From Streptomyces sp. SLBN-118 (lineage in GTDB: Bacteria > Actinomycetota > Actinomycetes > Streptomycetales > Streptomycetaceae): a DNA stretch of 64,000 nucleotides. A program made the translations under genes and the position numbers. How positions within the stretch are numbered: the first letter of the stretch is position 1; each line of letters opens with the position of its first letter. A model generated the notes under the pieces. That model was not told the origin of the DNA, did no database searches, and saw only the letters and a program-made list of their open reading frames with translations. Below, in pieces: positions 17,147 to 25,748 of this stretch. The DNA is taken from the NCBI RefSeq assembly GCF_006715635.1, contig NZ_VFNP01000002.1:3348001-3412000 (forward strand). Reading direction: 5' to 3'.

Positions 17147-17209
17147 CTACTCGGTGTCCTTGGGGTGCCGGGTCGACGCGTAGACCTCGTCGCCGCGTTT
17201 GGGGGTCAC
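17147..17209 (-). pseudogene. toxin gene collapsed to a 20-codon in-frame deletion (copy 2)
   Basis: A GTG at 17209 overlaps the antitoxin stop (GTGA) as in intact pairs, but the frame holds only VTPKRGDE joined to VYASTRHPKDTE and a TAG. The first eight residues look like the start, and the last twelve the end, of a RelE/Txe-like toxin of normally about 120 residues. The body is missing through a clean in-frame deletion, leaving the antitoxin without a functional toxin. Confidence 0.6.
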
Positions 17210-17667
17210 GGCGCGACCACCTCGCCGTGGTCCTCGTCCGGCAGCCGACGCGTGAGCTGCTTGGTCAGCTCGGGGTCAGCCAGAATCCGGGCTGTCGCGC
17301 GCCATTCGACGATGACCCGGTGGAGGTTGGCGTGGACGTCCAAATGGACGGCATCGTGCGTGGCGTCGACGAGATCCCGCACGAATTTCCGCACTTCGTC
17401 GTCAGACAGGTGGCGCACCCAGGGGAAGACCGACGGCAGCGCGAGCAATATGGCCCGCGCCCCGCCGTCGGAGCCGATCAGCGCCGCGAAGAGCCGCGCC
17501 GTGATGTCGGCGGTCTCCTCGCGCTCACGGTCGTGCCGGGCCGTCGTGAGGTACATGTCCTCACCGTCCCGGCGCGTGATGTGCAGCCGGTGTGCCTTGT
17601 CGAGCTTCTCGGCGACATGCTTCGAATTCTTGGAGAGCTCGGAGAACGTGACCGTAGGCATCAGCAT
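17206..17667 (-). CDS. Phd/YefM-like antitoxin with C-terminal extension
   Basis: 153 residues from the ATG at 17667 (MLMPTVTF; 17661 also possible). The N-terminal part TVTFSELSKNSKHVAEKLDK, then HRLHITRRDGEDMYLTTARH, is the Phd/YefM DNA-binding fold. The C-terminal half (about 70-153) is helical (LSDDEVRKFVRDLVDATHDA, then VHANLHRVIVEWRATARILA). It would repress its own promoter and neutralise a toxin, but the toxin gene directly after it is reduced to 20 codons. It may persist as an orphan regulator or as an anti-addiction protein. Confidence 0.8.
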   Translation of the reverse strand: MLMPTVTFSELSKNSKHVAEKLDKAHRLHITRRDGEDMYLTTARHDREREETADITARLFAALIGSDGGARAILLALPSVFPWVRHLSDDEVRKFVRDLVDATHDAVHLDVHANLHRVIVEWRATARILADPELTKQLTRRLPDEDHGEVVAP

Positions 17668-17707
17668 GTCCCGACCGCACTTCGGAACGTATTCCGAAGT
17701 CAATGAT

Positions 17708-18532
17708 TCACAGGTACTGCCCGAACTCGTCCAGCGCCCGCAGTACCTCCGACTCCCCCGCCGGCGGCAACTGCAGCACCACCTCCTCCACGCCCAGTTC
17801 CTCGTAGTGAGCCAGCTTCCCCGGCGACGGCAGGACCGCGTACGGAACCACCTGAAGCTGCTCCGGGTCCCGGCCCGCCGACTCCCATGCCTCCCGTAGC
17901 ACCGGGAGCGACTGGGTCAGGCCCCGGCCGCCGATCGGGAGCCAGCCGTCCGCGTAATCCGCGATGTGCGCGAAGAGCTTCGGGCCCGCCGCTCCGCCGA
18001 CGAGCGTGCGCGGGCCGCTGACCGGCTTGGGGTAGGCGTACGAGGCCCGTACGGAACCGAACTCGCCCTTGTACGGGGTCGGTTCGGGCGCCCACAGCGC
18101 GCGCATCAGTGCCATCCGGTCCCGGGTCAGTTCGCGGCGCGTCGTCCATTCCACCCCGTGGTCCGCGGCCTCTTCCCGGTTCCAGCCGAAGCCGACGCCC
18201 AGCGTGAAGCGACCGCCCGACAGGTGGTCGAGGGTCGCGATCTGCTTGGCCAGGTCGATCGGGTCGTGCTCGGCGACGAGCGTGATGCCCGTGCCCAGGC
18301 CGAGCTGCGAGGTGACCGCCGCCGCCTGGCCCAGGGCGACGAAGGGGTCGAGGACCCGGCCGTACTCGGGCGGCAGTACGCCGCCCGCGGGGTAAGGGGT
18401 CGTGCGTTCCACCGGGATATGGGTGTGCTCCGGCAGGTAGAGCCCGCCGAATCCGCGCTCCTCAAGCTCGCCCGCCAGCCGCACCGGCGTGATCGTCTCG
18501 TCCGTCAGGAAGATCGTGGTCGAGATCCGCAT
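17708..18532 (-). CDS. LLM-class (probably F420-dependent) oxidoreductase
   Basis: 274 residues, a luciferase-like TIM barrel. Recognised from the N-terminus RISTTIFLTDETITPVRLAG, FGGLYLPEHTHIPVERTTPY, LGTGITLVAEHDPIDLAKQI, TLDHLSGGRFTLGVGFGWNR and the C-terminal WESAGRDPEQLQVV. The TLDHLSGGRF...GxGxGW block is typical of the TIGR03619-type F420 enzymes. The substrate is unknown. It stands alone between the antitoxin and a divergent small membrane protein gene and has no CTGAC...GTCAG operator, so it is probably outside the catabolic regulon. Confidence 0.88.
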   Translation of the reverse strand: MRISTTIFLTDETITPVRLAGELEERGFGGLYLPEHTHIPVERTTPYPAGGVLPPEYGRVLDPFVALGQAAAVTSQLGLGTGITLVAEHDPIDLAKQIATLDHLSGGRFTLGVGFGWNREEAADHGVEWTTRRELTRDRMALMRALWAPEPTPYKGEFGSVRASYAYPKPVSGPRTLVGGAAGPKLFAHIADYADGWLPIGGRGLTQSLPVLREAWESAGRDPEQLQVVPYAVLPSPGKLAHYEELGVEEVVLQLPPAGESEVLRALDEFGQYL

Positions 18533-18628
18533 ACGGAACCTTCCGTCATCGACTCTGGTGACGGCTCAAACGTATGCCGTACGGTGCCCCATGCCGAGAG
18601 CCCGGCATCAACGGGGAGGATCCACATC

Positions 18629-18988
18629 ATGATGCGACTGCGCGTCGCCACCACCGGACTTGTGCTGTCCGGAGCACTGCTGGCCGGGGCGCCCGCCGCC
18701 TCGGCGGCGTACACACCCACCGCGGCCGTCACCCAGCAGAACATCGCAGCCGCCCAGCGGGAAGCCGGTGCCGCCGTCGCGAGGACGTCGACCACCAGCA
18801 CCGTGAGCACCAGCACCGTGAGCACCAGCACGGTGAGCACCGTCAGCAAGGACCGCAAGAAGAGCAAGAAGAAGAAAAAGAAGAAGAGCGGCCTCTCGGC
18901 CGGTCTGGTCATCGGCCTGATCATCGGCATCGCCGTCCTCGTCATCATCGCGATGCTGCTCATGAGGCGGAATCGGAGCAGCGACTAG
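18629..18988 (+). CDS. small secreted/membrane-anchored protein with Thr/Ser and Lys tracts
   Basis: 119 residues. The ATG at 18629 (a second in-frame ATG at 18632) follows a good ribosome-binding site (GGGGAGGA). A signal peptide (LRVATTGLVLSGALLAGAPA, then ASAA) precedes a mature part with three TSTVS repeats, a very basic tract (KDRKKSKKKKKKKSG) and a C-terminal membrane helix (GLVIGLIIGIAVLVIIAMLL) with RR at the end. The arrangement, an exported linker anchored at its C-terminus, resembles small cell-envelope proteins; no family is recognised. Confidence 0.8.
   Translation: MMRLRVATTGLVLSGALLAGAPAASAAYTPTAAVTQQNIAAAQREAGAAVARTSTTSTVSTSTVSTSTVSTVSKDRKKSKKKKKKKSGLSAGLVIGLIIGIAVLVIIAMLLMRRNRSSD
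18791..18845 (+). repeat. 15-nt tandem repeat inside the small membrane protein gene
   Basis: Three near-identical units of ACCAGCACCGTGAGC encode the TSTVS repeats. Such in-frame repeats can change copy number between strains and would alter the length of the exported linker. Confidence 0.75.
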
Positions 18989-19175
18989 GTCAGGGTCCGG
19001 AGACTCGCTCGGCCTGCCCGGACGATCGTCCGGGCAGGCCGCGGTCGCCGCACGGAATCATCACGATTCGGCCTAATCCTCGCCCAGGACTAACCAACCG
19101 CTTAGCATGATGCCTCCTACGGGTGGCGCCGGCGTCCGACGTCGGCGGTTGATCTCCGCGCTGCTGGAGGGCACC

Positions 19176-20483
19176 ATGCACACCAGTCCCGTCTCCGTTC
19201 TCCCCGTCCCCGGTCTCGTAGACGCCTCGCCTCTCGAGCTCTTCGACCACGCCTGCCGGAGCCTGCTCGGGCGTGGTACGGAGTTCAGCGACACCGTCCA
19301 CGGCAAGATCCGCGCCGAGGTGCCGTACTACGCCGACCCCGTACTCGCGCCGCCGGACCTGCGCATGTGCGTGAGGAGAGGCGTCCGCCACGCGCTGGAG
19401 GCCACGCTCGATCCGGACAGGATCGTGGATGTCGAGCGGTTCACCAGAGAGCTCGGCATACGGCGCGCCGAACAGGGCCGCCCCCTCGACGAGGTGCTGC
19501 ACGCCTACCGGGTCGCCGGCCAGGGCGTCTGGAGCGGGATCGTCGGCGTCGTGGAGCGGGACGACTTCGGCGGTGCGCGGCATCTGGTGCACGTGGCCGA
19601 GCTGGTGTGGAAGACCAACGACCGCGACGCCGTGTTGGTGGCCGACGCCTACCGCCAGGTCGCCAAGGGCCTCGCCAGCCGGCAGGGGGAACGGGTCCGC
19701 CTCATCCTCGCCGCGCTGCTGGAGAGCCGCAACGAACCCGAGTTCACACGCGACGCGGCGGCGATCCTCGATCTGCCGCTCGACGGACGATTCGCGGTGG
19801 CGTTGGTGAGAGCCACGCAGTCGTACGGCCGCACCCCGGAAGGCGTCCCCGAGATTCGCGGCATCCGGATCCTGCGCCACACCTGCAGACAGGGCGATGT
19901 GCTCGTCGCCCACCTGGGCGATCGCCCCCTCGACGCGCTCGCGTCCGGACTGGACGCAGGCCCTGGGCTCCGCATCGGGATCAGCCCCGTCGTCCAGGGG
20001 CTGGACAGCCTGCCCCGAGCGCGTGACATGGCCGGACTCGCCCTGGGCACCTGCCGCGCCGACGGCGAGATCGCCCGGCTCGACGCCCGCCTCCCGGACG
20101 GGCTGCTGATCTCGCGGCCCGACCTGTCAGCCGAGCTGGCCCATATGGTGCTGCGGCCCCTGTACGACCTGGACCCCGCCGACCGCGACACGCTGTTCGA
20201 CACGCTTCGCATCTGGATCGAGAACGGCGGTTCCGCCGCGCAGGCCGCCAGGCACATGTACTGCCATCGCAACACCGTCCTCAACCGCCTGCGCCGCTTC
20301 GAGCAGCTCACCGGCCTGGTTCTGTCCCGCCCCCGCGATCTGGTGCAACTCACCCTCGCGCTCGACGCCCACCGCCTGTTCGGGCCGACCGCCGCGCTCG
20401 GCACCGGCGGCACCGGCGGCATTGGCGGCACGGGCGGCACCCTTCCGCCACCGAACACGAGTACATGGGCATCAGCACACTGA
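19176..20483 (+). CDS. PucR/CdaR-family transcriptional regulator
   Basis: 435 residues from the ATG at 19176, chosen because CTGGAGGG lies at the right distance; an upstream ATG at 19107 would add 23 residues. The middle has a GGDEF-like sensor part (RFAVALVRATQSYGRTPEGV ... GLRIGISPVVQGLDSLPRAR). The C-terminus has the PucR helix-turn-helix (FDTLRIWIENGGSAAQAARH, then CHRNTVLNRLRRFEQLTGL). A Gly/Thr-rich tail (GTGGTGGIGGTGG) is unusual. Such regulators often control an adjacent transport or catabolic gene; here the symporter pair starts 118 nt downstream. Confidence 0.88.
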   Translation: MHTSPVSVLPVPGLVDASPLELFDHACRSLLGRGTEFSDTVHGKIRAEVPYYADPVLAPPDLRMCVRRGVRHALEATLDPDRIVDVERFTRELGIRRAEQGRPLDEVLHAYRVAGQGVWSGIVGVVERDDFGGARHLVHVAELVWKTNDRDAVLVADAYRQVAKGLASRQGERVRLILAALLESRNEPEFTRDAAAILDLPLDGRFAVALVRATQSYGRTPEGVPEIRGIRILRHTCRQGDVLVAHLGDRPLDALASGLDAGPGLRIGISPVVQGLDSLPRARDMAGLALGTCRADGEIARLDARLPDGLLISRPDLSAELAHMVLRPLYDLDPADRDTLFDTLRIWIENGGSAAQAARHMYCHRNTVLNRLRRFEQLTGLVLSRPRDLVQLTLALDAHRLFGPTAALGTGGTGGIGGTGGTLPPPNTSTWASAH

Positions 20484-20601
20484 TCTCGCAGCGGCATTGG
20501 GAGTGGTGAACGGCCTGCGCCCAGCCTGTCGACGCGCCGTTTCACGCGTGTTCTGGTGAGGCTCCAGCACAAGGAACCAGCCACGCCGCCAGGAGATCGC
20601 C

Positions 20602-20874
20602 ATGGCCTACGAGCACCCCCACCACCTGCATCAGCGGCCACGGCCGCCACGCCCGGGCACGTCCTTCGCCCTGGTCAACGGCCTGACCCTCGGCGTACAT
20701 CTGGTGCTCGCCTGCTCCGCCCCCGACTTCATGGGCGAACGTCTCTGGGGAGCGAGCACTGTCGGCATGCTGGCACTCCTCCTCCAGGCATCCCTCCTGC
20801 TGTGGACGGCGGCGCGATACGACCGCCGCAAGGGCGGCCCCGCCCCACACCAGCAGGACGTGGAGCAGTACTGA
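20602..20874 (+). CDS. small two-TM protein, DUF485-like symporter partner
   Basis: 90 residues with a strong ribosome-binding site (AGGAG at -10). Two hydrophobic helices (FALVNGLTLGVHLVLACSAP and STVGMLALLLQASLLLWTAA) and a basic end (RYDRRKGG) fit the small DUF485-like proteins that precede acetate permease (ActP)-type symporters. Its stop shares a base with the symporter start (TGATG). Similarity to DUF485 is by topology and position, not by strong motif. Confidence 0.65.
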   Translation: MAYEHPHHLHQRPRPPRPGTSFALVNGLTLGVHLVLACSAPDFMGERLWGASTVGMLALLLQASLLLWTAARYDRRKGGPAPHQQDVEQY

Positions 20875-22478
20875 TGAGCCATGACACTCTGCTGGCCTCG
20901 CCCGACCTCCTGGACACCGACACACGCGCCCTTGTCCTCGCGGGCTTCCTGACGTTCATCGTCCCCATCCTGCTCATCTGCGTTCTCAGCGCACCCGAGA
21001 GAGACCGGGTCAACGACTTCTACACAGCCAGTCGCAGAATGCGCCCGTTCCGCGGGGCTCTCGTGCTGTCCGGCGTGTACCTGTCCGCCGCCACGGTGCT
21101 CGGCACCACGGGAAGCGTCGCGGTCTTCGGCTACGACGGCCTGTTCATCGCCCTGTGCACCCTGCTGTCGCTCGGGGTGCTCCTGCTGCTCGCCACTCCC
21201 CTGCGCGAGCGCGTCGGCTACACCCTCGGGGACACCTTCGCCCTGCGGACCCCGGGGCCCGCCGTGAGGATCGCGGCCGCCGTCGTGACCTTGAGCGCCT
21301 GCGTCCCGTACCTGGTCGTACAGCTCTCCGGTGCGGGAGTGACCACCACGACGCTACTGGGACTGTCCGGTCCCGGCGCCGAACAGACAGCCATCGTCAT
21401 GATCGGCATCCTGGTCGTCTGCGCCACGGTCTTCGGCGGTATGCGCGGCACCGTCGTGATCCAGGTGATCAAAACGGTGGTGCTGCTCGGCGCGGCCTTC
21501 GCCGTGGCCGCCGTACTGCTCCACCGCTTTCACTGGAACACCGACTCCCTGGTCGACGCCGCCGGACGCGGCAGTGGCCGTCCCGCCGGCTATCTGCGTC
21601 CCGGCCTCCGGTTCGCGGGCAGCAGCGGCCCGGAAGCCACCCTCGACTTCATCGGCCTGATGATCACCATCGTGCTGGGGGCGGCGTGCCTGCCCCACGT
21701 CGCCATGCAGCTCAACGCAGCTCCCGACGCGCCCACGGCGCGCCGCACGGTGCGCCACACCATCGTCATCGTCGGCGCCTTCTGCCTCACCCTGGCGCTG
21801 ATGGGCCTGGCGGCCGCCGCGTTGGTCGGAGCCCCGGCGATCATGGCCGCGGATCCGGGAGGCAACAGCGCCCTGCTGCTGCTCACCAGCGAACTGGCGG
21901 GCGGCTCGTCCACCGACGCCGCCGGAGCCTTTCTCGTCGTACTGGTCTCCTCCGCCGTGTTCCTCACCACGCTGGCCGTCGTAGCCAGCGTCACCCTGGC
22001 GGCCGCCGGGGCGATCGCCCACGACCTGTACACACACGTCCTGCGCCGTGGACGCACCACCGAGGGCCGGGAGGTGGCCGCCGCACGCCTGGCATCCGCG
22101 GGCATCGGACTGCTGAGCATCGCTCTGGCGGTCTGGGTCCAGGGATGGAACGTCCTGTTCCTGTCGGCCCTCTCCCTGGCGGTCGCGGCCTCCTGTCTGC
22201 TTCCGGCGCTCGTGTACTCCCTGTTCTGGAGCGGCTACACGCGAGGCGGCCTGCTCTGGACGCTGTACGGGGGCCTGTTCAGCGCGATCGGACTCCAGGT
22301 CTCCAACCCGGTCTTCTCCGGAAACCCCTTGGCGCTCTTCCCCGACTGGCACCTCGACTGGTTCCCGCTCCAGACGGTCGTCCTCGTGTCCATGCCGACG
22401 GCCTTCCTTCTCGGCCTGGTGGGCAGCCTCGCGGGAAGGCGGCGGGTGCGGCCGGTCATGGAGCACGCGGGGGTATGA
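20874..22478 (+). CDS. solute:sodium symporter (ActP/MctC-like)
   Basis: 534 residues with about 13 membrane helices. SSS-family features are the early NDFYTASRRMRPFRGALVLS, then LSGVYLSAATVLGTTGSVAV, FGYDGLFIALCTLLSLGVLL, and the later CLPHVAMQLNAAPDAPTARR. The N-terminal yxxxRRM..(x)GA(L) box and the DUF485-like partner upstream favour a monocarboxylate (acetate, pyruvate or propionate) transporter. Located in the membrane, driven by Na+ or H+. Probably under control of the adjacent PucR regulator (inference). Confidence 0.85.
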   Translation: MSHDTLLASPDLLDTDTRALVLAGFLTFIVPILLICVLSAPERDRVNDFYTASRRMRPFRGALVLSGVYLSAATVLGTTGSVAVFGYDGLFIALCTLLSLGVLLLLATPLRERVGYTLGDTFALRTPGPAVRIAAAVVTLSACVPYLVVQLSGAGVTTTTLLGLSGPGAEQTAIVMIGILVVCATVFGGMRGTVVIQVIKTVVLLGAAFAVAAVLLHRFHWNTDSLVDAAGRGSGRPAGYLRPGLRFAGSSGPEATLDFIGLMITIVLGAACLPHVAMQLNAAPDAPTARRTVRHTIVIVGAFCLTLALMGLAAAALVGAPAIMAADPGGNSALLLLTSELAGGSSTDAAGAFLVVLVSSAVFLTTLAVVASVTLAAAGAIAHDLYTHVLRRGRTTEGREVAAARLASAGIGLLSIALAVWVQGWNVLFLSALSLAVAASCLLPALVYSLFWSGYTRGGLLWTLYGGLFSAIGLQVSNPVFSGNPLALFPDWHLDWFPLQTVVLVSMPTAFLLGLVGSLAGRRRVRPVMEHAGV

Positions 22479-22632
22479 GTTCCACGGCACGCGGCCGCAG
22501 CGGCTGGAAAACCTCCCCGAAAGGCCCGCGCAACCCGCGAACCCCTTTCCCTTGCACGGCAGTTCACGGCTCAATACGAGGGTTTGAGTACATCACTCCT
22601 GTCCCCCTCACCCACCCCGGGGAGCCGACGGC

Positions 22633-24159
22633 ATGTGCAACGACGAACACGCACAACACGCGATGGACAGACGAGGACTACTGGTGACGGGAGCCGCCGC
22701 TGCGCTTACGTTGGGCACCGTGAGCTTCGCGAACGCCGCACCCAACGACGGCGGGCCGAGTGCCGCCGAACCGACCGAGGTCGTGCGGGGCACCCTGCCT
22801 CCCGGCTCCCCCGACTTCGTCTACCTGCCCGTCGAGATCCCGAAGGGCGTACGCGAGATCCACGTCGCGTACACCTACGAGCGGCCTGCCGTCCCGCCCG
22901 GCACCCAGGGCAACGCGCTCGACATCGGCATCTTCGACGAGCGCGGTACCGAGCTGGGCGGCAAGGGCTTCCGGGGCTGGTCGGGCGGGGCGCGTACGGA
23001 GTTCTTCATCCGGGCGGACGAGGCGACTGCCGGCTATATCCCGGGCCCGGTGAAGGCGGGCACCTGGCACATCGCGCTGGGGCCGTACACGGTCGCGCCG
23101 CAGGGTCTGGCGTACGAAGTCTCCGTCACGCTGCGCTTCGGGGAGCCCGGCACGACACCCAAGCCGGTCTATCCGCCCGAGCGGGCCAAGGGCCGCGGCC
23201 GAGCCTGGTACCGGGGCGACTGCCATCTGCACTCCTGGCACTCGGACGGCAGGCGCACCCCCGCCGAGATCGCGGCGCTCGCCCGTCACGCCGGGCTCGA
23301 CTTCATCAACACCTCCGAGCACAACACGCACTCCGCGCACCCCCACTGGGCCGACCAGGCGGGCGACGACCTGCTGATCCTCACCGGCGAGGAGGTCACC
23401 ACGCGCAACGGCCATGTGCTGGCGCTCGGCATCGATCCCGGGACCTTCGTCGACTGGCGCTACCGGGCCAAGGACAACCGTTTTGGCCACTACGCGCGCC
23501 AGATCAGGCGGGCGGGCGGCCTGGTCGTCCCGGCCCACCCGCACGCGACCTGCATCGGCTGCAACTGGAAGTTCGGTTTCGGCGAGGCGGACGCGGTGGA
23601 GGTGTGGAACGGCGCGTACACACCCGATGACGAGGTCTCGCTTCAGGCCTGGGACAACACGCTGGTCGCCGCCGCACGCTCGGGCAGGCGCTGGACCCCG
23701 GCCATGGGCAACAGCGACGCGCACCGTCCGCCGGACCCGGTCGGCACCCCGCAGACGGTGGTCCTCGCCGAGGCCCTGACACGGGAAGCGATCCTGGACG
23801 GCATCCGGGCGGGGCGTTCGTACGTCGCCGAATCGAAGGCGGTCACGCTGTCCTTCTCGGCGGCGGGCGCCCGCGGGGAGCACGCGGACATCGGCGAACG
23901 GCTCCGGGTCGACGAGGACACCCCGGTGACGGTACGGCTGGAGGTGACCGGGGCGCCCGGCTGCTCGGTGCGCTTCGTCACAGACCAGGGTGTGCTGCAC
24001 ACCGTGACGCTGCCGCCGGAGGGGGCGGGCACGGTGGAGTGGCGGACGACAGCCGAGTACGCGACGTATGTGCGGGCGGAGGTCCGGCACGCGGTGGTGG
24101 TTCCGGGTCTGCCGGGGCCGCTGGCGGCGTTCACGAACCCGATCTTCCTCGGCGCCTGA
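22633..24159 (+). CDS. Tat-exported PHP-domain metallohydrolase (CehA/McbA type)
   Basis: 508 residues. The N-terminus has a Tat-like signal (MDRRGLLVTGAAAALTLGTV, with FANAA as cleavage site), preceded by a GGGGAG ribosome-binding site. After a beta-rich domain, the PHP domain begins at RGDCHLHSWHSDG (HxH), then TSEHNTHSAHPHW, GEEVTTRNGHVLALG, VVPAHPHA and GNSDAHRPPD, all metal-ligand motifs. The CehA/McbA group includes phosphoesterases and carbaryl hydrolase; substrate here unknown, location extracytoplasmic. Monocistronic. Confidence 0.88.
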   Translation: MCNDEHAQHAMDRRGLLVTGAAAALTLGTVSFANAAPNDGGPSAAEPTEVVRGTLPPGSPDFVYLPVEIPKGVREIHVAYTYERPAVPPGTQGNALDIGIFDERGTELGGKGFRGWSGGARTEFFIRADEATAGYIPGPVKAGTWHIALGPYTVAPQGLAYEVSVTLRFGEPGTTPKPVYPPERAKGRGRAWYRGDCHLHSWHSDGRRTPAEIAALARHAGLDFINTSEHNTHSAHPHWADQAGDDLLILTGEEVTTRNGHVLALGIDPGTFVDWRYRAKDNRFGHYARQIRRAGGLVVPAHPHATCIGCNWKFGFGEADAVEVWNGAYTPDDEVSLQAWDNTLVAAARSGRRWTPAMGNSDAHRPPDPVGTPQTVVLAEALTREAILDGIRAGRSYVAESKAVTLSFSAAGARGEHADIGERLRVDEDTPVTVRLEVTGAPGCSVRFVTDQGVLHTVTLPPEGAGTVEWRTTAEYATYVRAEVRHAVVVPGLPGPLAAFTNPIFLGA

Positions 24160-24296
24160 ACAACTGCGAACTCGTCGGAACGAACCGCCGGTGCGCGGGT
24201 GGGGTGAACCTCACCCCGGGTGCTCCCCGGCCTCGGAGCCGTCCTGCGCATCAGGAAGAGCTCAAGGATGCCGGGCAGAGACCCGGTCCGGCCCTC

Positions 24297-25748
24297 CTAC
24301 CCCGGCCACACCACCGACTGCAGCTCGCTGTACGCGTGCAGGGCGTAGGAGCCCACGTCCCGCCCCACCCCGCTCTTCTTGAAGCCGCCGAACGGAGCCT
24401 CCATGTTCCGGCCGATGGTGTTCACGCCGACCCCGCCCGCCCGCAGCTCCCCCGCGACCCGGAACGCCCGTGCCACGTCCCCCGACCAGACGTAGTCGAT
24501 CAGGCCGTAGTCGCTGTCGTTCGCCAGCGCGATGCCCTCGTCCTCGTCGTCGAAGGGGACCACGACCACCACCGGGCCGAAGATCTCCTCGCGCACCACC
24601 CGCATGTCGTTCGTGCAGTCCGCGAAGAGCGTCGGGGCCACGTAGAAGCCCTTCTCGTACGAGGGACGTTCGCCGCCCGCGACGAGCCGCGCGCCTTCCT
24701 TCTTCCCCAGTTCGATGTACGACTCGACCCGGTCGCGGTGCGCCGCCGAGATCACCGGTCCGACGACCGTGCCCCGCGCAGCCGGGTCGCCGACCTTCAT
24801 GTACGTGAGATATCCGGTCAGTTTCTCGACCAGGAGGTCGTGGATCCCGCGCTGTGCGATCACCCTCGTCGGCGCCGTACAGATCTGGCCGCTGAAGAAG
24901 GAGAACGTCGTGCCGATGCCCATCACCGCGGCGTCCGCGTCCGCGTCGTCGAACACCAGCGCCGCGCCCTTGCCGCCCAGCTCCATCAACTGGCGTTTCA
25001 TGCCCCGGCCGCACACCTCGGCGATGCGCTGCCCGACGGCCGTCGAGCCGGTGAAGCTGACCATGTCGACGTCCGGGGAGTCGACAGCGGCCTCGCCGAC
25101 GGCCGGTGCGGAGCCGGTCACCACGTTCACGACACCGGGCGGTGCACCCGCCTCCACCAGGGCCTCGGCCATTTTGTAGACGGACAGGGGGTCCTGCGGG
25201 GCTGGCTTCACGACCACCGTGTTTCCCATGGCGAGCGCGGGCGCGACCTTGCCCGCCGGATTGGCCCAGGGGTTGTTGTACGAGGTGATGCACGTGACGA
25301 CGCCGACCGGGCGGCGAACGGCGAGCGCCCCGAAGACGCCCGCCTTCCCCATCGGTCCTGCGGCGTTGATCTGCGGCGGCAGTCCCTGCTCCACGGGCTC
25401 CAGCGCGCCCTTCGCGTACCGCCGAAAGCGCGCCGCACCCACCGCGACCTGCATACCGCGCGCCGTGGCGGTGGTCGCTCCGCTCTCCGCCTGCGCGAGC
25501 GCCGCGTACGGCTCGGCCTCGCGCTGGATGACATCGGCGGCGGCGTCCAGGATCCTGGCGCGCTCCTCCGGTTCAGTGCGCGACCAGGCGGTGAACGCCT
25601 CGCGGGCGGCGGCTGCCGCGGCGTACACCTGCTCGCGGCTCGCTTCCGGGGCCTGCCCGACGACCTCCTCGGTCGCCGGGTTGACGACGTCGTAGTGCCC
25701 GCCGTCGGGCTCGACCCACTCCCCTGCGATGAACAGCCTCTGTGTCAC
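24297..25748 (-). CDS. aldehyde dehydrogenase (NAD(P)+-dependent)
   Basis: 483 residues from a GTG at 25748 that overlaps the upstream stop (GTGA). The ALDH marks are present: GNTVVVKPAPQDPLSVYKMA (cofactor binding), VSFTGSTAVGQRIAEVCGRG, the catalytic Glu in LMELGGKGAALVFDDADADA, and the catalytic Cys in FSGQICTAPTRV. It oxidises an aldehyde to the acid, perhaps one released by the retro-aldol step proposed for the lipid-transfer proteins. Last gene of the LLM - D-aminoacylase-like - ALDH operon behind the operator pair at 28.9 kb. Confidence 0.93.
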   Translation of the reverse strand: MTQRLFIAGEWVEPDGGHYDVVNPATEEVVGQAPEASREQVYAAAAAAREAFTAWSRTEPEERARILDAAADVIQREAEPYAALAQAESGATTATARGMQVAVGAARFRRYAKGALEPVEQGLPPQINAAGPMGKAGVFGALAVRRPVGVVTCITSYNNPWANPAGKVAPALAMGNTVVVKPAPQDPLSVYKMAEALVEAGAPPGVVNVVTGSAPAVGEAAVDSPDVDMVSFTGSTAVGQRIAEVCGRGMKRQLMELGGKGAALVFDDADADAAVMGIGTTFSFFSGQICTAPTRVIAQRGIHDLLVEKLTGYLTYMKVGDPAARGTVVGPVISAAHRDRVESYIELGKKEGARLVAGGERPSYEKGFYVAPTLFADCTNDMRVVREEIFGPVVVVVPFDDEDEGIALANDSDYGLIDYVWSGDVARAFRVAGELRAGGVGVNTIGRNMEAPFGGFKKSGVGRDVGSYALHAYSELQSVVWPG

